Positions 23,237-35,199 of a DNA stretch of 64,000 nucleotides are shown here, in pieces (the stretch's first letter is position 1; each line of letters begins with the position of its first letter). The stretch lies in contig NC_066581.1 in NCBI RefSeq assembly GCF_024323335.1, positions 441,651,816 to 441,715,815 on the forward strand, in the 5' to 3' direction. The DNA is from Lathyrus oleraceus. Lineage: Eukaryota > Streptophyta > Magnoliopsida > Fabales > Fabaceae. The notes beneath the pieces are model-generated. The model saw nothing but the letters and a program-made list of their open reading frames with translations, was not told the DNA's origin and ran no database searches. The translations under genes were made by a program, and so were the position numbers.

Positions 23237-24489
23237 TGTTGGTTCTAAGTGTTGGCAGCAATTTTGATAAAACAAAGAGTGTTCACAAGATGTTATGTGT
23301 GATGTCTTAACATGAGATATCCTATGTACCTGCTGGAGCTTAAGGAACATAACCAAGCTGGATTGTTTCAGAATGTCATACACAAGGTCATGACATCTGA
23401 TATGTGTGAACCTGCTGGAGTTTAAATGAAAGACATGATCATGCATGATTGTTTCAAGATGTCATACACAATGTCATGGCATCTGATATGTTTGTACCTG
23501 CTGGAAGTTATAAATGGAATTATGGAATTATGCAGGATTGTTCCAGGATGTCAGACCCGATGTCATGACATCCTGTACACAGAACATTCAGTGTGAATGT
23601 CTAGTGTTTTGTGATTGCACAATTAATGGCAATCTATGTATGATTGAAGATCTAATTTGCAGGCGCATTCAATCATTAATTACAACCTGATTTACTTAGT
23701 TTCCAAGGAGATCTAACCAGATGTCATGAGAAGATTTGATTGGAAAATAGATTTAGGGTTTTCAAGATGTCCAAGCCCAGCTGAAAGGTTCTTTAAAAAG
23801 GGACTTAGAAAACCTGTTTTACAACACAACCAATACTGAGCGAAATATAGAGAGAGAGAGCTAGGGTTTGTGTCTGTTTAGTCGTGAGACTTGTAAGCCA
23901 TTCAAGTCATCTTTTGATGATTGAATTTGACTGATTTGTGGTTGTAATTTGTCACTCTAAAGCTGTTAAGCAAGAGTGTGTGTCTACTTGATCAAAGCTG
24001 TGAAGCAAGAACAAGTGTGTGTCTACTTGATCAAAGCTGTGAAGCAAGATCAAGTGTGTGTCTTCTTGATCAAAGTTGTGAAGCAAGATAAAGAGTGTGT
24101 CTTCTTGATTGAAAATGTGAAGTAAAATCAAGAGTGTGTTATTGAAAAATGTTTTCTTTTCTCAAGGGATTGTTGTTTAAGATCATAGGTGTGATTGTAG
24201 GGAAGTGAGTGGGTTCTCATATCTAAGAGTGCTTAGGTAGAAATTGCACGGGTAGAGATTAGGTGAGAAAGACTGTAACTTGTTGAAGTGTACGGAGAGT
24301 CTTTGAACTGATTCTATTTTAGTGAATTTTCTTCCTGGCTTGGTAGGCCCCAGATGTAGGTGTGTTGGACCGAACTGGGTTAACAATTGCTTGTGTATCT
24401 TACATTACTCTTCTCTATCTTTATTCTGTTTGCATTACCCAGATATTTAGTGTCGTGATATTACCTTTGACATCTCATATCTGATACCA
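23237..24489 (+). mobile_element. SIRE/Maximus 5' LTR
   Basis: It begins TGTTGGTTCTAAG and is taken to end at ATACCA (24489), 10 nt before the PBS. It contains about four diverged repeats built on TGTCATACACAA, GACATCTGATATG and CCTGCTGGAG (23300-23580), a second tandem array at 23955-24140, and a TTTAAAAAGG stretch at about 23793 that may be the TATA element. The right boundary is inferred from the PBS. Confidence 0.72.
23955..24140 (+). repeat. ~40-bp tandem repeats in the SIRE LTR
   Basis: A unit of about 40 bp built on AGCTGTGAAGCAAGA followed by GTGTGTGTCTACTTGATC recurs four to five times, increasingly diverged toward the right. Confidence 0.85.
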
Positions 24490-24499
24490 GAATTTGAAT

Positions 24500-24515
24500 T
24501 GGTATAAGAGCAGGC
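24500..24515 (+). other. SIRE primer binding site (tRNA-iMet)
   Basis: TGGTATAAGAGCAGGC differs by one base from the canonical TGGTATCAGAGC, complementary to the 3' end of initiator tRNA-Met. Confidence 0.75.
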
Positions 24516-24564
24516 ATCCTGCTCTGGTTCTGGGTGAGATCTAGGGGAAATACTTTCTGGTACA

Positions 24565-24841
24565 ATGGAGAGAGATGGAGGATTTGTTCATAGGCCAGCA
24601 ATTTTGGATGGTTCTAACTATGACTATTGGAAACCTCGAATGGTAGCCTTTCTAAAATCTTTTGATAACAAGGCTTGGAAGGCTGTGTTAACAGGATGGG
24701 TGCATCCAGTAATTACTAAAGAAGGAGAAGCCACTACTGAGAAGAAGCCTGAAGAACAATGGTCCAAGGAGGAGGATGATCTAGCCCTTGGAAATTCTAA
24801 AGCATTAAATGCAATATTCAATGAGGTAGACAAGAATATTT
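24565..24841 (+). pseudogene. gag: SIRE gag, 5' piece before the copy A insertion
   Basis: ATG at 24565 begins a gag N-terminus with the motif LDGSNYDYWKPRMVAFLKS, typical of copia gag (UBN2-like). A Glu/Lys-rich stretch follows. The frame is open to 24841, where copia copy A starts; codon 93 is split and completed at 32687. No stop occurs within this piece. Confidence 0.85.
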
Positions 24842-26202
24842 TGTTGGTGTAAGCCTTAGAGGCCAATACTTTTGGTACTTGTATCGAATTATTTATTAAT
24901 AATAAAAGGCATTTTCTTTATTATGGTTGATTAATAAAGTCCCTGGAATAGATAGTTCGTTTAATGTATTAAGTGTGACTTAATCATGAGAGCACATTAA
25001 ACATAAGGACACTATTCTTAAAGTATCTGTAGTCGAGCTTTAGTGTGAAGTGGGATAACATTAAAGAATTAAGACTATTATGTTTGTAGGCTGAAGATCA
25101 CATCTCATGGATCATGGATAAAGAGTTATCAAGTCTTAAACATAGGTATGAATATTAGGAGTAATATTTATACCAGATTGACCCGCTATGAGAATAATAT
25201 ATAGAAAGTTATGCAAAGTGTCATAAGTTATTCTCATGGTGATAATAGTGTATACCACTCTTCGACCTGAAACCACTATGGATCCTAGATGTAGAGTCAA
25301 GTACTTTATTGTTGATCCAACGTTGTCCGTAACTGGATAGCCATAAACACAGTTGATGGGTACTCCATAAAGCATGCTGAGGGACATGAGTGTCCTAGAT
25401 GGAATTTGCCCATCCTGCGTAACAGGATAAATGTCTATGGGCCTAATATTGAACTGGACAAGGATGACACGGTCTATACCTTGTGTTCAATATAGACATA
25501 AGGGCAAAGGGGTAATTATACACATAATTATTATCACAGGAGGTTTTGTCAGATCACATGACATTTTCGTGTCTTGGGTAGCAGTGATGTGTTGCTAGAT
25601 ACCGCTCACTGTTTAATATGTTAAATACGTGATTTAATATAATTGCCAATGCCACGAAAACCTATAGGGTCACACACAAAGGACGGATTAATGAGAGATA
25701 GAGTAACTAAGGAACATCGTAAGGTACGGTGTACTTATGTAGAATACGAAATATGGTAAGGTACCAAATACTTAAGTGATTTTGGCATATTATGAGATAT
25801 GGGCCAAAATACACTTAAGTGGGCTTTTTGGCTTGAAGCCCACACAAGTGGTTCTATAAATAGAACTCTTGTGCAGAAGCATTGTATGGGAATACAACAC
25901 AGCTGAAGAGTTGGAATTTCGTATCTCTCTTTCTCTCACTCAAAGCCTTCATTCATAACAGCTAGCACTGCGATTGAAGGAATCTGTTCGTGTGGAATGA
26001 GTAGAGACGTTGTCATCGTTCAACGTTCGTGATCGCCCCGTGGATCTGTATCCAAGGTTTTGATCATTACAATAGATCTACACCAAAGGTTTGAATCGCC
26101 ACAAGAGGTAACGATTCTATCACTGATCATGCCCATTCGTAAGGATCACTACATGGAGAAATTTTTGAATTCCGCTGCGCCTTGGATGGCAATTCTCCTT
26201 TA
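24842..26202 (+). mobile_element. Copy A 5' LTR
   Basis: 1361 bp, from TGTTGGTGTAAGCC to TCTCCTTTA, one base before the PBS. It includes the promoter dyads at 25812-25873. Other copies end CCTACA or CCTTCA, so the terminal TA here is probably a decayed CA. Confidence 0.92.
25812..25873 (+). promoter_or_regulatory. Copia LTR core promoter: TATA box inside nested dyads
   Basis: TATAAATAG at 25855-25863 is centred in the inverted repeat GTTCTAT (25851-25857) / ATAGAAC (25860-25866), itself framed by CACAAG (25843-25848) / CTTGTG (25868-25873). Just upstream lie GTGGGCTT / AAGCCCAC (25819-25826 and 25836-25843) and the palindrome CACTTAAGTG (25812-25821). The same block recurs at about 32291-32352 (copy A 3' LTR), 37891-37952 and 43922-43982 (copy B) and 52312-52375 (copy C, minus), with outer arms lost in the copy B 3' LTR and some upstream arms changed in copy C. 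Confidence 0.8.
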
Positions 26203-26203
26203 G

Positions 26204-26215
26204 TGGTATCAGAGC
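26204..26215 (+). other. Copy A primer binding site (tRNA-iMet)
   Basis: TGGTATCAGAGC, exact complement to the 3' end of initiator tRNA-Met, one base after the LTR. Confidence 0.92.
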
Positions 26216-28000
26216 CACTTACGAAACCATGGATCTGATAACTGTTTTTGTTCTGTAATAATATGATTAAAGAAAGAATGAATCAAAAATTAAATTGAGA
26301 TCAATCAAGTTACATATATATGATATATGTAATCCTGATGCAAAATACATTATATATGATATAGTGTTCTCGTTTCGTTCATTCAAACATTCAATGATTG
26401 TTTTCCTTTGAGCTATCAATGGTCGTTTGCTTCTTGATCCGACATTAGTATGGTGAAGTAATGACGTGTTGATCAATCATACTGAATTAACAATTGAGAT
26501 GTGTTTGACGGTCTGAAATTGATGCATCAGGGTTAGTGACGACACAAGGGTTGTGTTGTCAGAGAGTTATGCGATTGGGGTTATGACTGCACAAGAGTTG
26601 TGCTTTCTGAACACTTTTTGGAACAGTGTTAATCGGTTAACGCATATGTTAACCGGTTAACGCAATACGAAATAAAATTTTGAGATTTTCAAACAGTGTT
26701 AACCGGTTAACGCTTTTGGTTAACCGGTTAACGCAAGACGGAAAACAGTTTTCCAAGAGATTTTCAAACAGTGTTAACCGGTTAACACATTTGGTTAACC
26801 GGTTAACGCAAGGCAGAAAATGATTTTTGAACAGATTTCAAACAGTGTTAACCGGTTAACACATATGGTTAATCGGTTAACGCAAGGCAAAATTCACCCG
26901 TTCGGCTAACTCAGTGCTTTAAAAGTATCAAGTGTTGATGCGAAGAACGACGTCGATTTTAAATAAATTGTTCATTAAAATTTCGGCTTTGCGTAGTGTG
27001 ATCGGTCGTCGAAATTTAATTTGGTTTTAATTAGTTAAAGGAATTAATAATAATAATAAAGTGTTTATTATTGTCTTGTGGTGATCGGTTATGGCCTTAG
27101 TTTTCCTTTATTCTGCTTTAGGTTTTAAAATACGACCTGCGTGTCGTACCTCTCTCTTAATCTCCCAAATGTAACTTCTTTTCTCATCTCACTCCCTCGT
27201 ATGTAAAAAGAGTTTCTTTTGTAATGTAATGATATGAAGAAAGCAAAGAAGTCAGTGCCAAAGGAGGACAACCTTGAAGATCTTGCTTGGAGAAGCTTAG
27301 ATCGTTGTAGGTTAGCTTAGGTTAGCTTAGGTTCTCTCATTGGCTTGGGAGAACAATTGCGCTAGGGGCCATAACTGTTTCATTTTATTTGTATGTATGT
27401 TGATGCATGTGAATGTATGTTGATGCATGTGAGAGACGGTTTATATGATAAACAAGCCGGTGAGATCAGAAAAATTGTAATTCCCTCAAATTAAATATTA
27501 AGTTTATGCTTTCCATGTTTTAACACTCATCAAGACTAGTATCGAATAATATAGGTTTCGCCTACGCGAGGTGTATGTTCTATATTATTAAGATGCGACG
27601 GGATAATTGTAATATCTAACTGTTAAAACAATGGGTCAAACTTAACTAAACAAATCATAATAAGATTATATATATGTTTAGAAGCAAGAGTTGGGAATGA
27701 TCTATATGATGGATTGGAATAAGGAGTTATTCACCCAACTGAAATTTTCGAGAGTTGTATGAGATACAATTGGAAGGAGTTCCTACCTAAATAACCTAGT
27801 TTTGTGTAATCCGCCTACGCGGACTTAGAACGAAGTGAAATATGGATCTCGACCCACTAGAAAATCTTCCAACGGGATTTTCCGAATCAAATGATGAGGG
27901 TCATTTGTTTTGAATAAAATAGTGGGAGAATGTTTAATTAAAGGCCTAATTAAATATGTCAATGATACTTATATTTTCATTAATCCTTATGTAGATAACC
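26216..28000 (+). other. Copy A untranslated leader
   Basis: About 1.8 kb with no supported coding sequence. It carries the palindrome minisatellite (26628-26881). It also holds a short tandem GTTAGCTTAG run near 27311-27331 and a duplicated TGTATGTTGATGCATGTGA near 27393-27432. The gag ATG follows at 28001. Confidence 0.75.
26628..26881. repeat. Palindrome-pair minisatellite in the copy A leader
   Basis: Four units start at 26628, 26698, 26773 and 26847. Each has two 14-bp palindromes GTTAACCGGTTAAC (two of the eight degenerate) separated by 6-7 bp, preceded by ACAGT and mostly followed by GCAA. Confidence 0.93.
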
Positions 28001-31000
28001 ATGACAACAAACACCTCTAACAACATATTGTGATCAAACCTTGAGAAGGAAAAATTGTCTGGGACAAATTTTCTGGATTGGTACCGAAACATGAGGATTG
28101 TCCTCAAACATGATAAAGGGAAAGGCAAGGAAGTTGCCAAACCCAAACCCACTATTGTTGCTTTGAAGCCTAGTGGAAGCATAGAAAAAGAAGGCACCTG
28201 CTTCCATTGCGGTAAGACCGCACACTGGAAGAGGAACTGCCCAAAGTACCTGGAAGATAGGAAGAATGGAGTAGAGACTCCAACTTCAGGAATTTTTGTT
28301 ATTGAAATTGATTTATCTACTTCTGCATCATGGGTATTAGATACTGGATGCGGTTCTCACGTTTGTACAAATGTGCATGGACTAAAAAGGAGTAGGGATT
28401 TGGCAAAAGGTGAAGTCGACCTACGAGTTGGCAATGGAGCAAAGGTTGTTGCCTTAGCCGTAGGAACTTATGAATTGACTTTACCTAGTGGTTTAATAAT
28501 TCGGTTAGAGAGCTGTTATTATGTACCAGCAATTAGCAGGAATATTATTTTCGTTTCTTGTTTGGACAAGTTCGGTTTTTCATTCATAATAAAGAACAAT
28601 TGTTGTTCAATTTATTTGAATGATACATTCTATGCTACTGCTCAAATGAACAATGGATTATATGTCCTTGATCTTGAAATGCCAGTTTATAACATTAATA
28701 CTAAAAGGATGAAACCTAATGAGTTAAATCCAACTTACCTTTGGCATTGTCGATTAGGCCACATAAATGAGAAACGCATTTCCAAACTCCATAAAGATGG
28801 ACTGTTGGACTCTTTTGATTATGAATCATATGAGACATGCAGATCTTGTTTAATTGGAAAGATGACAAAGTCTCCATTCACAGGAAAAGGTGAAAGAGAT
28901 AATGATCTTTTGGCCCTCATACATACTGATGTATGTGGACCACTGAACATACCAGCCAAAGGAGGTTTTCAGTACTTCATCACATTCACTGATGATTTCA
29001 GTAGATATGGTTATGTGTATTTAATGAAACACAAATCAGAGTCCTTTGAAAAGTTCATGGAATTCAAGAATGAAGTACAAAACCAACTAGGTAAGAATAT
29101 TAAAACTCTTCGATCAGATCGAAGTGGTGAGTATTTAAGCCTAGAGTTTGATGACCATCTGAAAGAGTGTGGGATCCTATCCCAACTCACTCCTCCTGGA
29201 ACACCCCCAATGGAATGGTGTATCTGAGAGAAGAAATTGAACCCTGTTGGACATGGTCCGATCCGTGATGAGTCACACCGATCTTCCAAACTCCTTTTGG
29301 GGACATGCGATGCTGACAGCAGCTTACACACTTAACCGTGTTCCATCCAAAAAGGTTGAGAAGACACCATATGAGATATGGAGTGGTGAGAAACCACATA
29401 TGTCTTACATGAAGATTTGGGGTTGCGAAGTTTATGTGAAACGAGAAATTTCAACTAAGCTTGAGCCCAAATCTGACAGATGCTTATTTGTGGGGTATCC
29501 TAAAGAAACAAGAGGGTATTACTTCTACAATCCTTCTGAGGGCAAAGTGTTTGTTGCACGAACTGGAGTTTTCCTAGAAAAGGATTTTATTTCCAAAGGA
29601 ACTAGTGGGAGGAAAGTAGAGCTTGAAGAAATTCAAGAATCATAAAGCATCGATACACCTATGGAGGAATTAGAGCAGGAAACACAAGTGGTTGTGGAAG
29701 AGCAACCTGCTCAAGTAGAACAAGACCAGCGTAGGTCAAGCAGGATACGTCACCTACCTGAGAGATATGGATATCTCATAACAGATCAAGGTGATGTATT
29801 ACTCATGGATCAAGATGAGCCTGTGACCTACCAAGAGGCCATAACTGGTCCCGAGTCTGAGAAGTGGCTAGAAGCCATGAAATCTGAAATGGATTCCATG
29901 TACACAAACCATGTTTGGACCTTGGTAGAGCCTCCTGAAGGAGTTAATCCTATAGAATGCAAGTGGGTCTTCAAAAAGAAGACTGACATGGATGGTAAGG
30001 TACATACCTATAAGGCAAGACTGGTTGCAAAAGGATATAAACAAATTCATGGTGTTCACTATGATGAAACCTTTTCACCAGTTGCAATGCTTAAATCTGT
30101 TCGGATTTTACTTGCTATCGCTGCATATCATGATTATGAAATATGGTAGATGGATGTCAGAACTACTTTCCTTAATGGAAATCTTCTTGAGGATGTGTAC
30201 ATGACACAGCCTGAAGGATTTGACATACCAGAAGAAGCCCAAAAGATATGTAAGCTACAAAGATCAATCTATGGATTGAAGCAAGCTTCCAGAAGCTGGA
30301 ATCTTCGTTTTGATGAAACGGTAAAACAATATGGATTCATCAAGAACGAAGATGAGCCTTGTGTCTACAAGAAGGTTAGTGGGAGCATGATCGTGTTCCT
30401 AGCGTTATATGTAGATGACATATTACTCATTGGAAACGATGTGCCTACCCTGCAACAAGTAAAGTCTTGGTTGGGGAAATGCTTTTCTATGAAGGACCTA
30501 GGTGAAGCAGCCTATATATTAGGAATTAGAATCTATAGAGATAGATCACAAAAACTGCTTGCCCTAAGTCAGAGTACATACATAGACAAAGTGTTGAGAC
30601 GCTTTAATATGCATGATTCCAAGAAAGGATTCATACTTATGCAACATGGCATGTGTCTATCAAAAGCACAATCCCCTTCAACTAAGGAAGAAAGGGATCA
30701 CATGAATAAGATTCCATATGCATTTGCAATAGGATCTATCATGTATGCCATGTTATGTACTCGACCAGATGTCTCGTATGCTTTAAGTGCAACGAGTAGG
30801 TACCAATCTGATCCTGGTGATGCCCATTGGGTAGCTGTCAAGAATATCCTTAAGTACTTAAGAAGGACTAAGGACCCATTCTTGATATATGGAGGTCAGG
30901 AAGAATTGGCTGTAATTGGTTTCACCGATGCTAGCTTCCAGACAGATAAGGATGACTTTAGAACGCAATCTGGTTATGTGTTTTGCTTGAACGGTGGCGC

Positions 31001-31396
31001 TGTGAGCTGGAAAAGTTCAAAGCAAGATACAGTTGCTGATTCTACAACCAAGGCCGAGTATATTGCTGCCTCAAGTGCAGCAAAGGAAGCTGTTTGGATC
31101 AGGAAGTTCATTAGTGAACTTGGCATAGCCCCTAGCGTTGTGGATCCCATTGGTCTCTATTGTGATAACAATGGTGCTATCGCACAAGCTAAGGAGCATA
31201 GATCTCACCAAGATCCAAACACATACTTAGGCGTTATCATCTCATTCGAGAGATAATAGATAGAGGAGATATGAAAATATGTAGAGTACCTACACTTGAC
31301 AATATTGCTGACCCACTGACAAAGCCTCTTGCGCAGCAGAAGCGTGATGGTCGTACTAGATCAATGGGGATAAGGGGTATGCCTGATTGGCTCTAG
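28001..31396 (+). pseudogene. Copy A gag-pol, internally deleted and broken
   Basis: ATG at 28001 starts gag; TGA at 28031-28033 replaces an Arg codon still present in copy B. After the N-terminal block, about 190 codons of gag are missing, yet the frame is kept. Then come a zinc knuckle (28199-28240, CX2CX4HX4C), the protease site VLDTGCGSH (Asp at 28340), the pre-integrase block LWHCRLGHINEKRI (about 28739), integrase with Asp in HTDVCGP (28928) and RSDRSGEY, RT with YVDD at 30408-30419, and RNase H (GFTDAS, then TKAEYIAAS). Breaks: +1 shift in a C run at 29202-29206, TAA 29643-29645, TAG 30147-30149, and a 1-nt loss near 31207. The end is TAG at 31394-31396. Confidence 0.9.
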
Positions 31397-31410
31397 TGCT
31401 AGTGGGAGAT
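31397..31410 (+). other. Copy A polypurine tract
   Basis: TGCTAGTGGGAGAT lies between the pol stop and the 3' LTR start. The same tract precedes the 3' LTR of copy B. Confidence 0.8.
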
Positions 31411-32681
31411 TGTTGGTGTAAGCCCTAGAGGCCAATACTTTTGGTACTTGTATCGAACTATTTATTAATAATAAAAGGCATTTTCTTTATTATGGTTGAT
31501 TAATAAAGTCCCTGGAATGGATAGTCCGTTTAATGTATTAAGTGTGACTTAATCATGAGAGCACATTAAACATAAGGACACTATTCTTAAAGTATCCGTA
31601 GTCGAGCTTTAGTGTGAAGTGGGATAACATTAAAGCATTAAGATTATTATGTTTGTAGACTGATGATCAAATCTCATGGATCTAGGATAAAGAGTTATCA
31701 AGTCTTAAACATAGGTATGAATATTAGGAGTAATATTTATACCGGCTTAACCCGCTATGATAATACTATATAGAAAGTTACGCAAAGTGTCATAAGTTAT
31801 TCTCATAGTGATAATAGTGTATACCACTCTTCGACCTGAAACCACTATGGATCCTAGATGTAGAGTCAAGTGTTTTATTGCTGATCCAACGTTGTCCGTA
31901 ACTGGATAAATGTCTATGGGCCCAATATTGAACTGGACAAGGATGACACGGTCTATACCTTGTGTTCAATATAGACATAAGGGCAAAGGGGTAATTATAC
32001 ACATAATTATTATCACAGGAGGTTTTGTCAGATCACATGACATTTTTGTGTCTTGGGTAGCAGTGATGTGTTGCTAGATACCACTCACTGTTTATTATGT
32101 TAAATACGTGATTTAATATAATTGCCAACGCCACGAAAACCTATAGGGTCACACACAAAGGACGGATTGATGAGAGATAGAGTAACTAAGGAACATCGTA
32201 AGGTACGATGTACTTAAGTAGAATACGAAATATGGTAAGGTACCAAATACTTAAGTGATTTTGGCATATTATGAGATATGGGCCCAAATACACTTAAGTG
32301 GGCTTTTTGGCTTGAAGCCCACACAAGTGGTTCTATAAATAGAACTCTTGTGCAGAAGCATTGTATGGGAATACAACACAATTGAAGAGTTGGAATTTCG
32401 TATCTCTCTTTCTCTCACTTAAAGCCTTCATTCATAACATCTAGCACTACAATTGAAGGAATCCGTTCGTGTGGACCGAGTAGAGACGTTGTCATCGTTC
32501 AAGGTTGTTGATCGCCCCGTGGATCTGTATCCAAGGTTTTGATCATTATAATAGATCTGCACCAAAGGTTTGAATCGCCACAAGAGGTAACGATTCCATC
32601 ACTGATCATGCCCATTCGTAAGGATCACTAAATGGAGAAATTTTTAAATTCCGCTGCGCCTTGGATGGCAATTCTCCTTCA
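31411..32681 (+). mobile_element. Copy A 3' LTR with a ~90-bp deletion
   Basis: 1271 bp. It matches the 5' LTR except for scattered differences and one deletion of about 90 bp at about 31907, between AACTGGATA and AACAGGATA, which flank the missing segment in the 5' LTR (25330-25429). The deletion joint keeps a single copy of the short repeat. Confidence 0.92.
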
Positions 32682-32686
32682 TATTT

Positions 32687-34434
32687 TACGGTTGGTAAAC
32701 AACTGTGAAGTGGCCAAAGATGCTTGGGACATTCTCAAGACCACTCATGAAGGCACCTCTAGGGTAAAGATGTCTAGACTTCAGTTGCTCACCTCTAAGT
32801 TTGAAAATTTAAGGATGAAAGAAGATGAGAATATCCATGAATTTCATATGAGTATCCTTGAATTAGCTAATGCCTTAGGAGCCCTGGGAGAAAAGATGTC
32901 AGATGAAAAATTGGTAAGAAAAATACTCAGGTCACTACCTAAGAGATTTGTTATGAAAGTAACTGCCATAGAAGAATCTCAAGACATCTCCAACATGAGA
33001 GTTGATGAGATGGTTGGTTCTCTCCAAACATTTGAGATGGGTTTAAATGATGGCTCTGAAAAGAAAACCAAAAGCATTGCCTTCATATCAAACACAGAAG
33101 AAGAAAATAGTCAGGATGTTGATGAAGATTTGGCCAATGCAGTTGCAATGCTGGGGAGACAGTTCAACAGATTGTTAAAAAAGATGGATGTAAGATCCCA
33201 GGCAAATGTCAAGAACATCTCATCTGACATCAATAATGGAAGAAGAGAAAGGTCAGAAGAAAAGCCCAAAGAAAGAAAAGAAGTAAAGTGCTATGAATGT
33301 GATGGGTATGGACACATTAGAACTGAATGTGGAACCTACCTCAAGAAGCAGAAGATGAGTCTTGTTGCCACCTGGTCTGATGAGAGTGATACTGAGGAGG
33401 CTGCAAATCTAGTGACTGCATTGACAGGAAAATGGGGCTCTGATGAATACTCAAGTGATGAAGAAGTGACCTTTAAAGAGTTGGCCTCTACCTACAGAAA
33501 GTTGTGTCACAAAAGTGTGGAGCTGTGTAAACAGGTTGAAAGCCAGAAGAAGGGGATAACTCAACTTGAGAATGAGAAGGGGGAACAATTAGAAACCATC
33601 TCCAAATTAAAAACAGAAGCAGTGGCCCTAAAGGTCAAGCTAGATGAAAGTCAACAAGTTGAAAGCCAGAGGATAGTACACCTGGAGAATGAAAAGGCAG
33701 AACATGTGGAAACCATCTCCAAGTTAAAAACCGAAGCTATGTTCTTAAACTCAAAACTAGAAGAGATGACCAAGTATGTAAGAATGTTAAACACTGGATC
33801 AGACTCCTTAGACAAGATTCTCCAAACTGGACTAATCACAGGAGACAAATCTGGAATAGGATACAATAAATCTAAGGCTGAGTGCAGTTACATTAGTTGC
33901 AAACCTCAATGCAGCAATAGTAAGAGCAGTCCTGAGATGTCACAACATCAGAGGAGAAGACAGCAGAAAGGGAAACACCAAAGATGGAGATGCCATTACT
34001 GTGGGAAATTTGGTCACCTAAAGCCCTTATGCTATAAGTTGTATGGTTACCCTACCTCTGTCCATCAACAGACTCACTATCAACAACACAGGCCTATCAA
34101 TAAGAAGCAATGGGTTCCTAAGACTAATTTTACAAGTCTATTAGCCCACATTCCCATCAGAACCTCAGCCAAAGAAGAGTGGTATTTTGATAGTGGATGT
34201 TCTAGACATATGACTAGAACCCAAGACCTGCTAACTGACCTGCATCATCATACCATAAGCCATGTATCCTTTGGAGATGGAGAAAAAGGTGAAATCAAGG
34301 GAACATGTAAGCTTGATTGTCTTGGAGTTCCTAAACTTGACAAGGTTCTACTTGTTAAGGGCTTGACTGCAAATCTAATAAGCATCAGTCAACTATGTGA
34401 TCAAGGTCTGAATGTTAACTTCACCAACACTTAA
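32687..34434 (+). pseudogene. SIRE gag (rest) and protease
   Basis: The gag frame resumes directly after the TSD. It contains the core gag helices (DAWDILKTTHEG, SRLQLLTSKFENLRM), a zinc knuckle at 33289-33330 (CX2CX4HX4C), and a duplicated coiled-coil segment at about 33530-33760 (two copies around VESQ, LENEK, ETISKLKTEA). A second zinc knuckle at 33991-34032 follows. The protease site FDSGCSRHM has its Asp at 34189-34191, and the frame ends with GLTANLISISQLCDQG and TAA at 34432-34434. Two knuckles and long coiled coils fit SIRE gag. The stop seems to be a single change, because the same frame continues. Confidence 0.85.
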
Positions 34435-35199
34435 TGTCTAATTTTTAACAAAGATAGTGAAGTGATTATGAAAGGAATCAGGACCAAAGACAACTGTTAC
34501 ATGTGGAGCTCTCAAATGGGTTTTTCCTCAAAGTGTTCCTATGTCAAAGAGGAAGAAATGAAGATAGCTGCTAGAAGAACCCTCAAGAGTAATGAGAGAC
34601 AAGTCTGTGGGAAATGTCAGACAAGGATGTCACACCAGAAGCTCAGACTTAACCTCACTTCCAAAGAAAAAAAGGTCATGATGGCCGAAACAACTGAGAG
34701 GTTAGATCAAATAGGTGGACATGTGACTAGTTATATGCAGTCTGAAATTGGAGAGAGCTCTGTTGGAACTGGGCCACAAGGGACTATGTGTGCCAAGAAT
34801 AATGTTAAAAAGATTGAGATGGAGAGTGAAAAGACACCTGCTCCTACAAATTTGAAAGGTGAAAATAGTGTTTATGATGAAAATATATCAGATGGAAGTA
34901 GCTGTTCTCAACTGGGTTGGATGGAACTGCTAAGAATTGCATACAATGTCACACACGATATCATGATATTGTATTATGACAACCTGAATATTGCTACAAT
35001 GTCCAAAAATCATAGTCAGCACAGTTGGACTAAGTACTCTGTTTGCTGTCAACACTCTATTAGAAAATGTGTGAAAGATAAATTCATAGTTCTAAAGCAT
35101 GAAATACAATCAGCTGACAAGTTTGCAAGGGATTTGATTGATAATCAATTTGAATATGTAAGAGGGAAATTATGGACTTGGATTCTTGAGAAAATATGG
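34435..35199 (+). pseudogene. SIRE pol remnants: pre-integrase trace and RNase H end, integrase core and RT missing
   Basis: In the same frame as gag, about 255 codons hold a short trace of the pre-integrase zinc region (VCGKCQTRMSHQKL, about 34600-34650), then about 85 codons of sequence I cannot place. The C-terminal end of copia RNase H follows (WMELLRIAYNV, LYYDNLN, ISTKN-like SKNHSQHSWTKY, DNQFEYVRGKLW; about 34905-35175). The integrase core, all RT motifs and the first RNase H motifs are absent, yet no stop or frameshift is seen. The block ends at Trp codon TGG 35197-35199 followed by CAA TTA. Confidence 0.75.

Larger units (their letters stand above)
24842..32681 (+). mobile_element. 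Ty1/copia element copy A, complete, TSD TATTT
   Basis: It is bounded by TGTTGG at 24842 and TTCA at 32681 and flanked by TATTT (24837-24841 and 32682-32686). It has two LTRs, a tRNA-iMet PBS, a long leader, gag-pol and a PPT. Gag has a large internal deletion and pol has several breaks, so it cannot move by itself. Its LTRs are closely similar, so this insertion is younger than the SIRE host. I do not assign a copia lineage with confidence; Tork-like is possible. Confidence 0.95.

Noticed and set aside
24489..24565. Second copia insertion at the GCAGGCATCCTGC motif
   Set aside because: It is a short dyad within the SIRE leader; no TSD or LTR ends are present.
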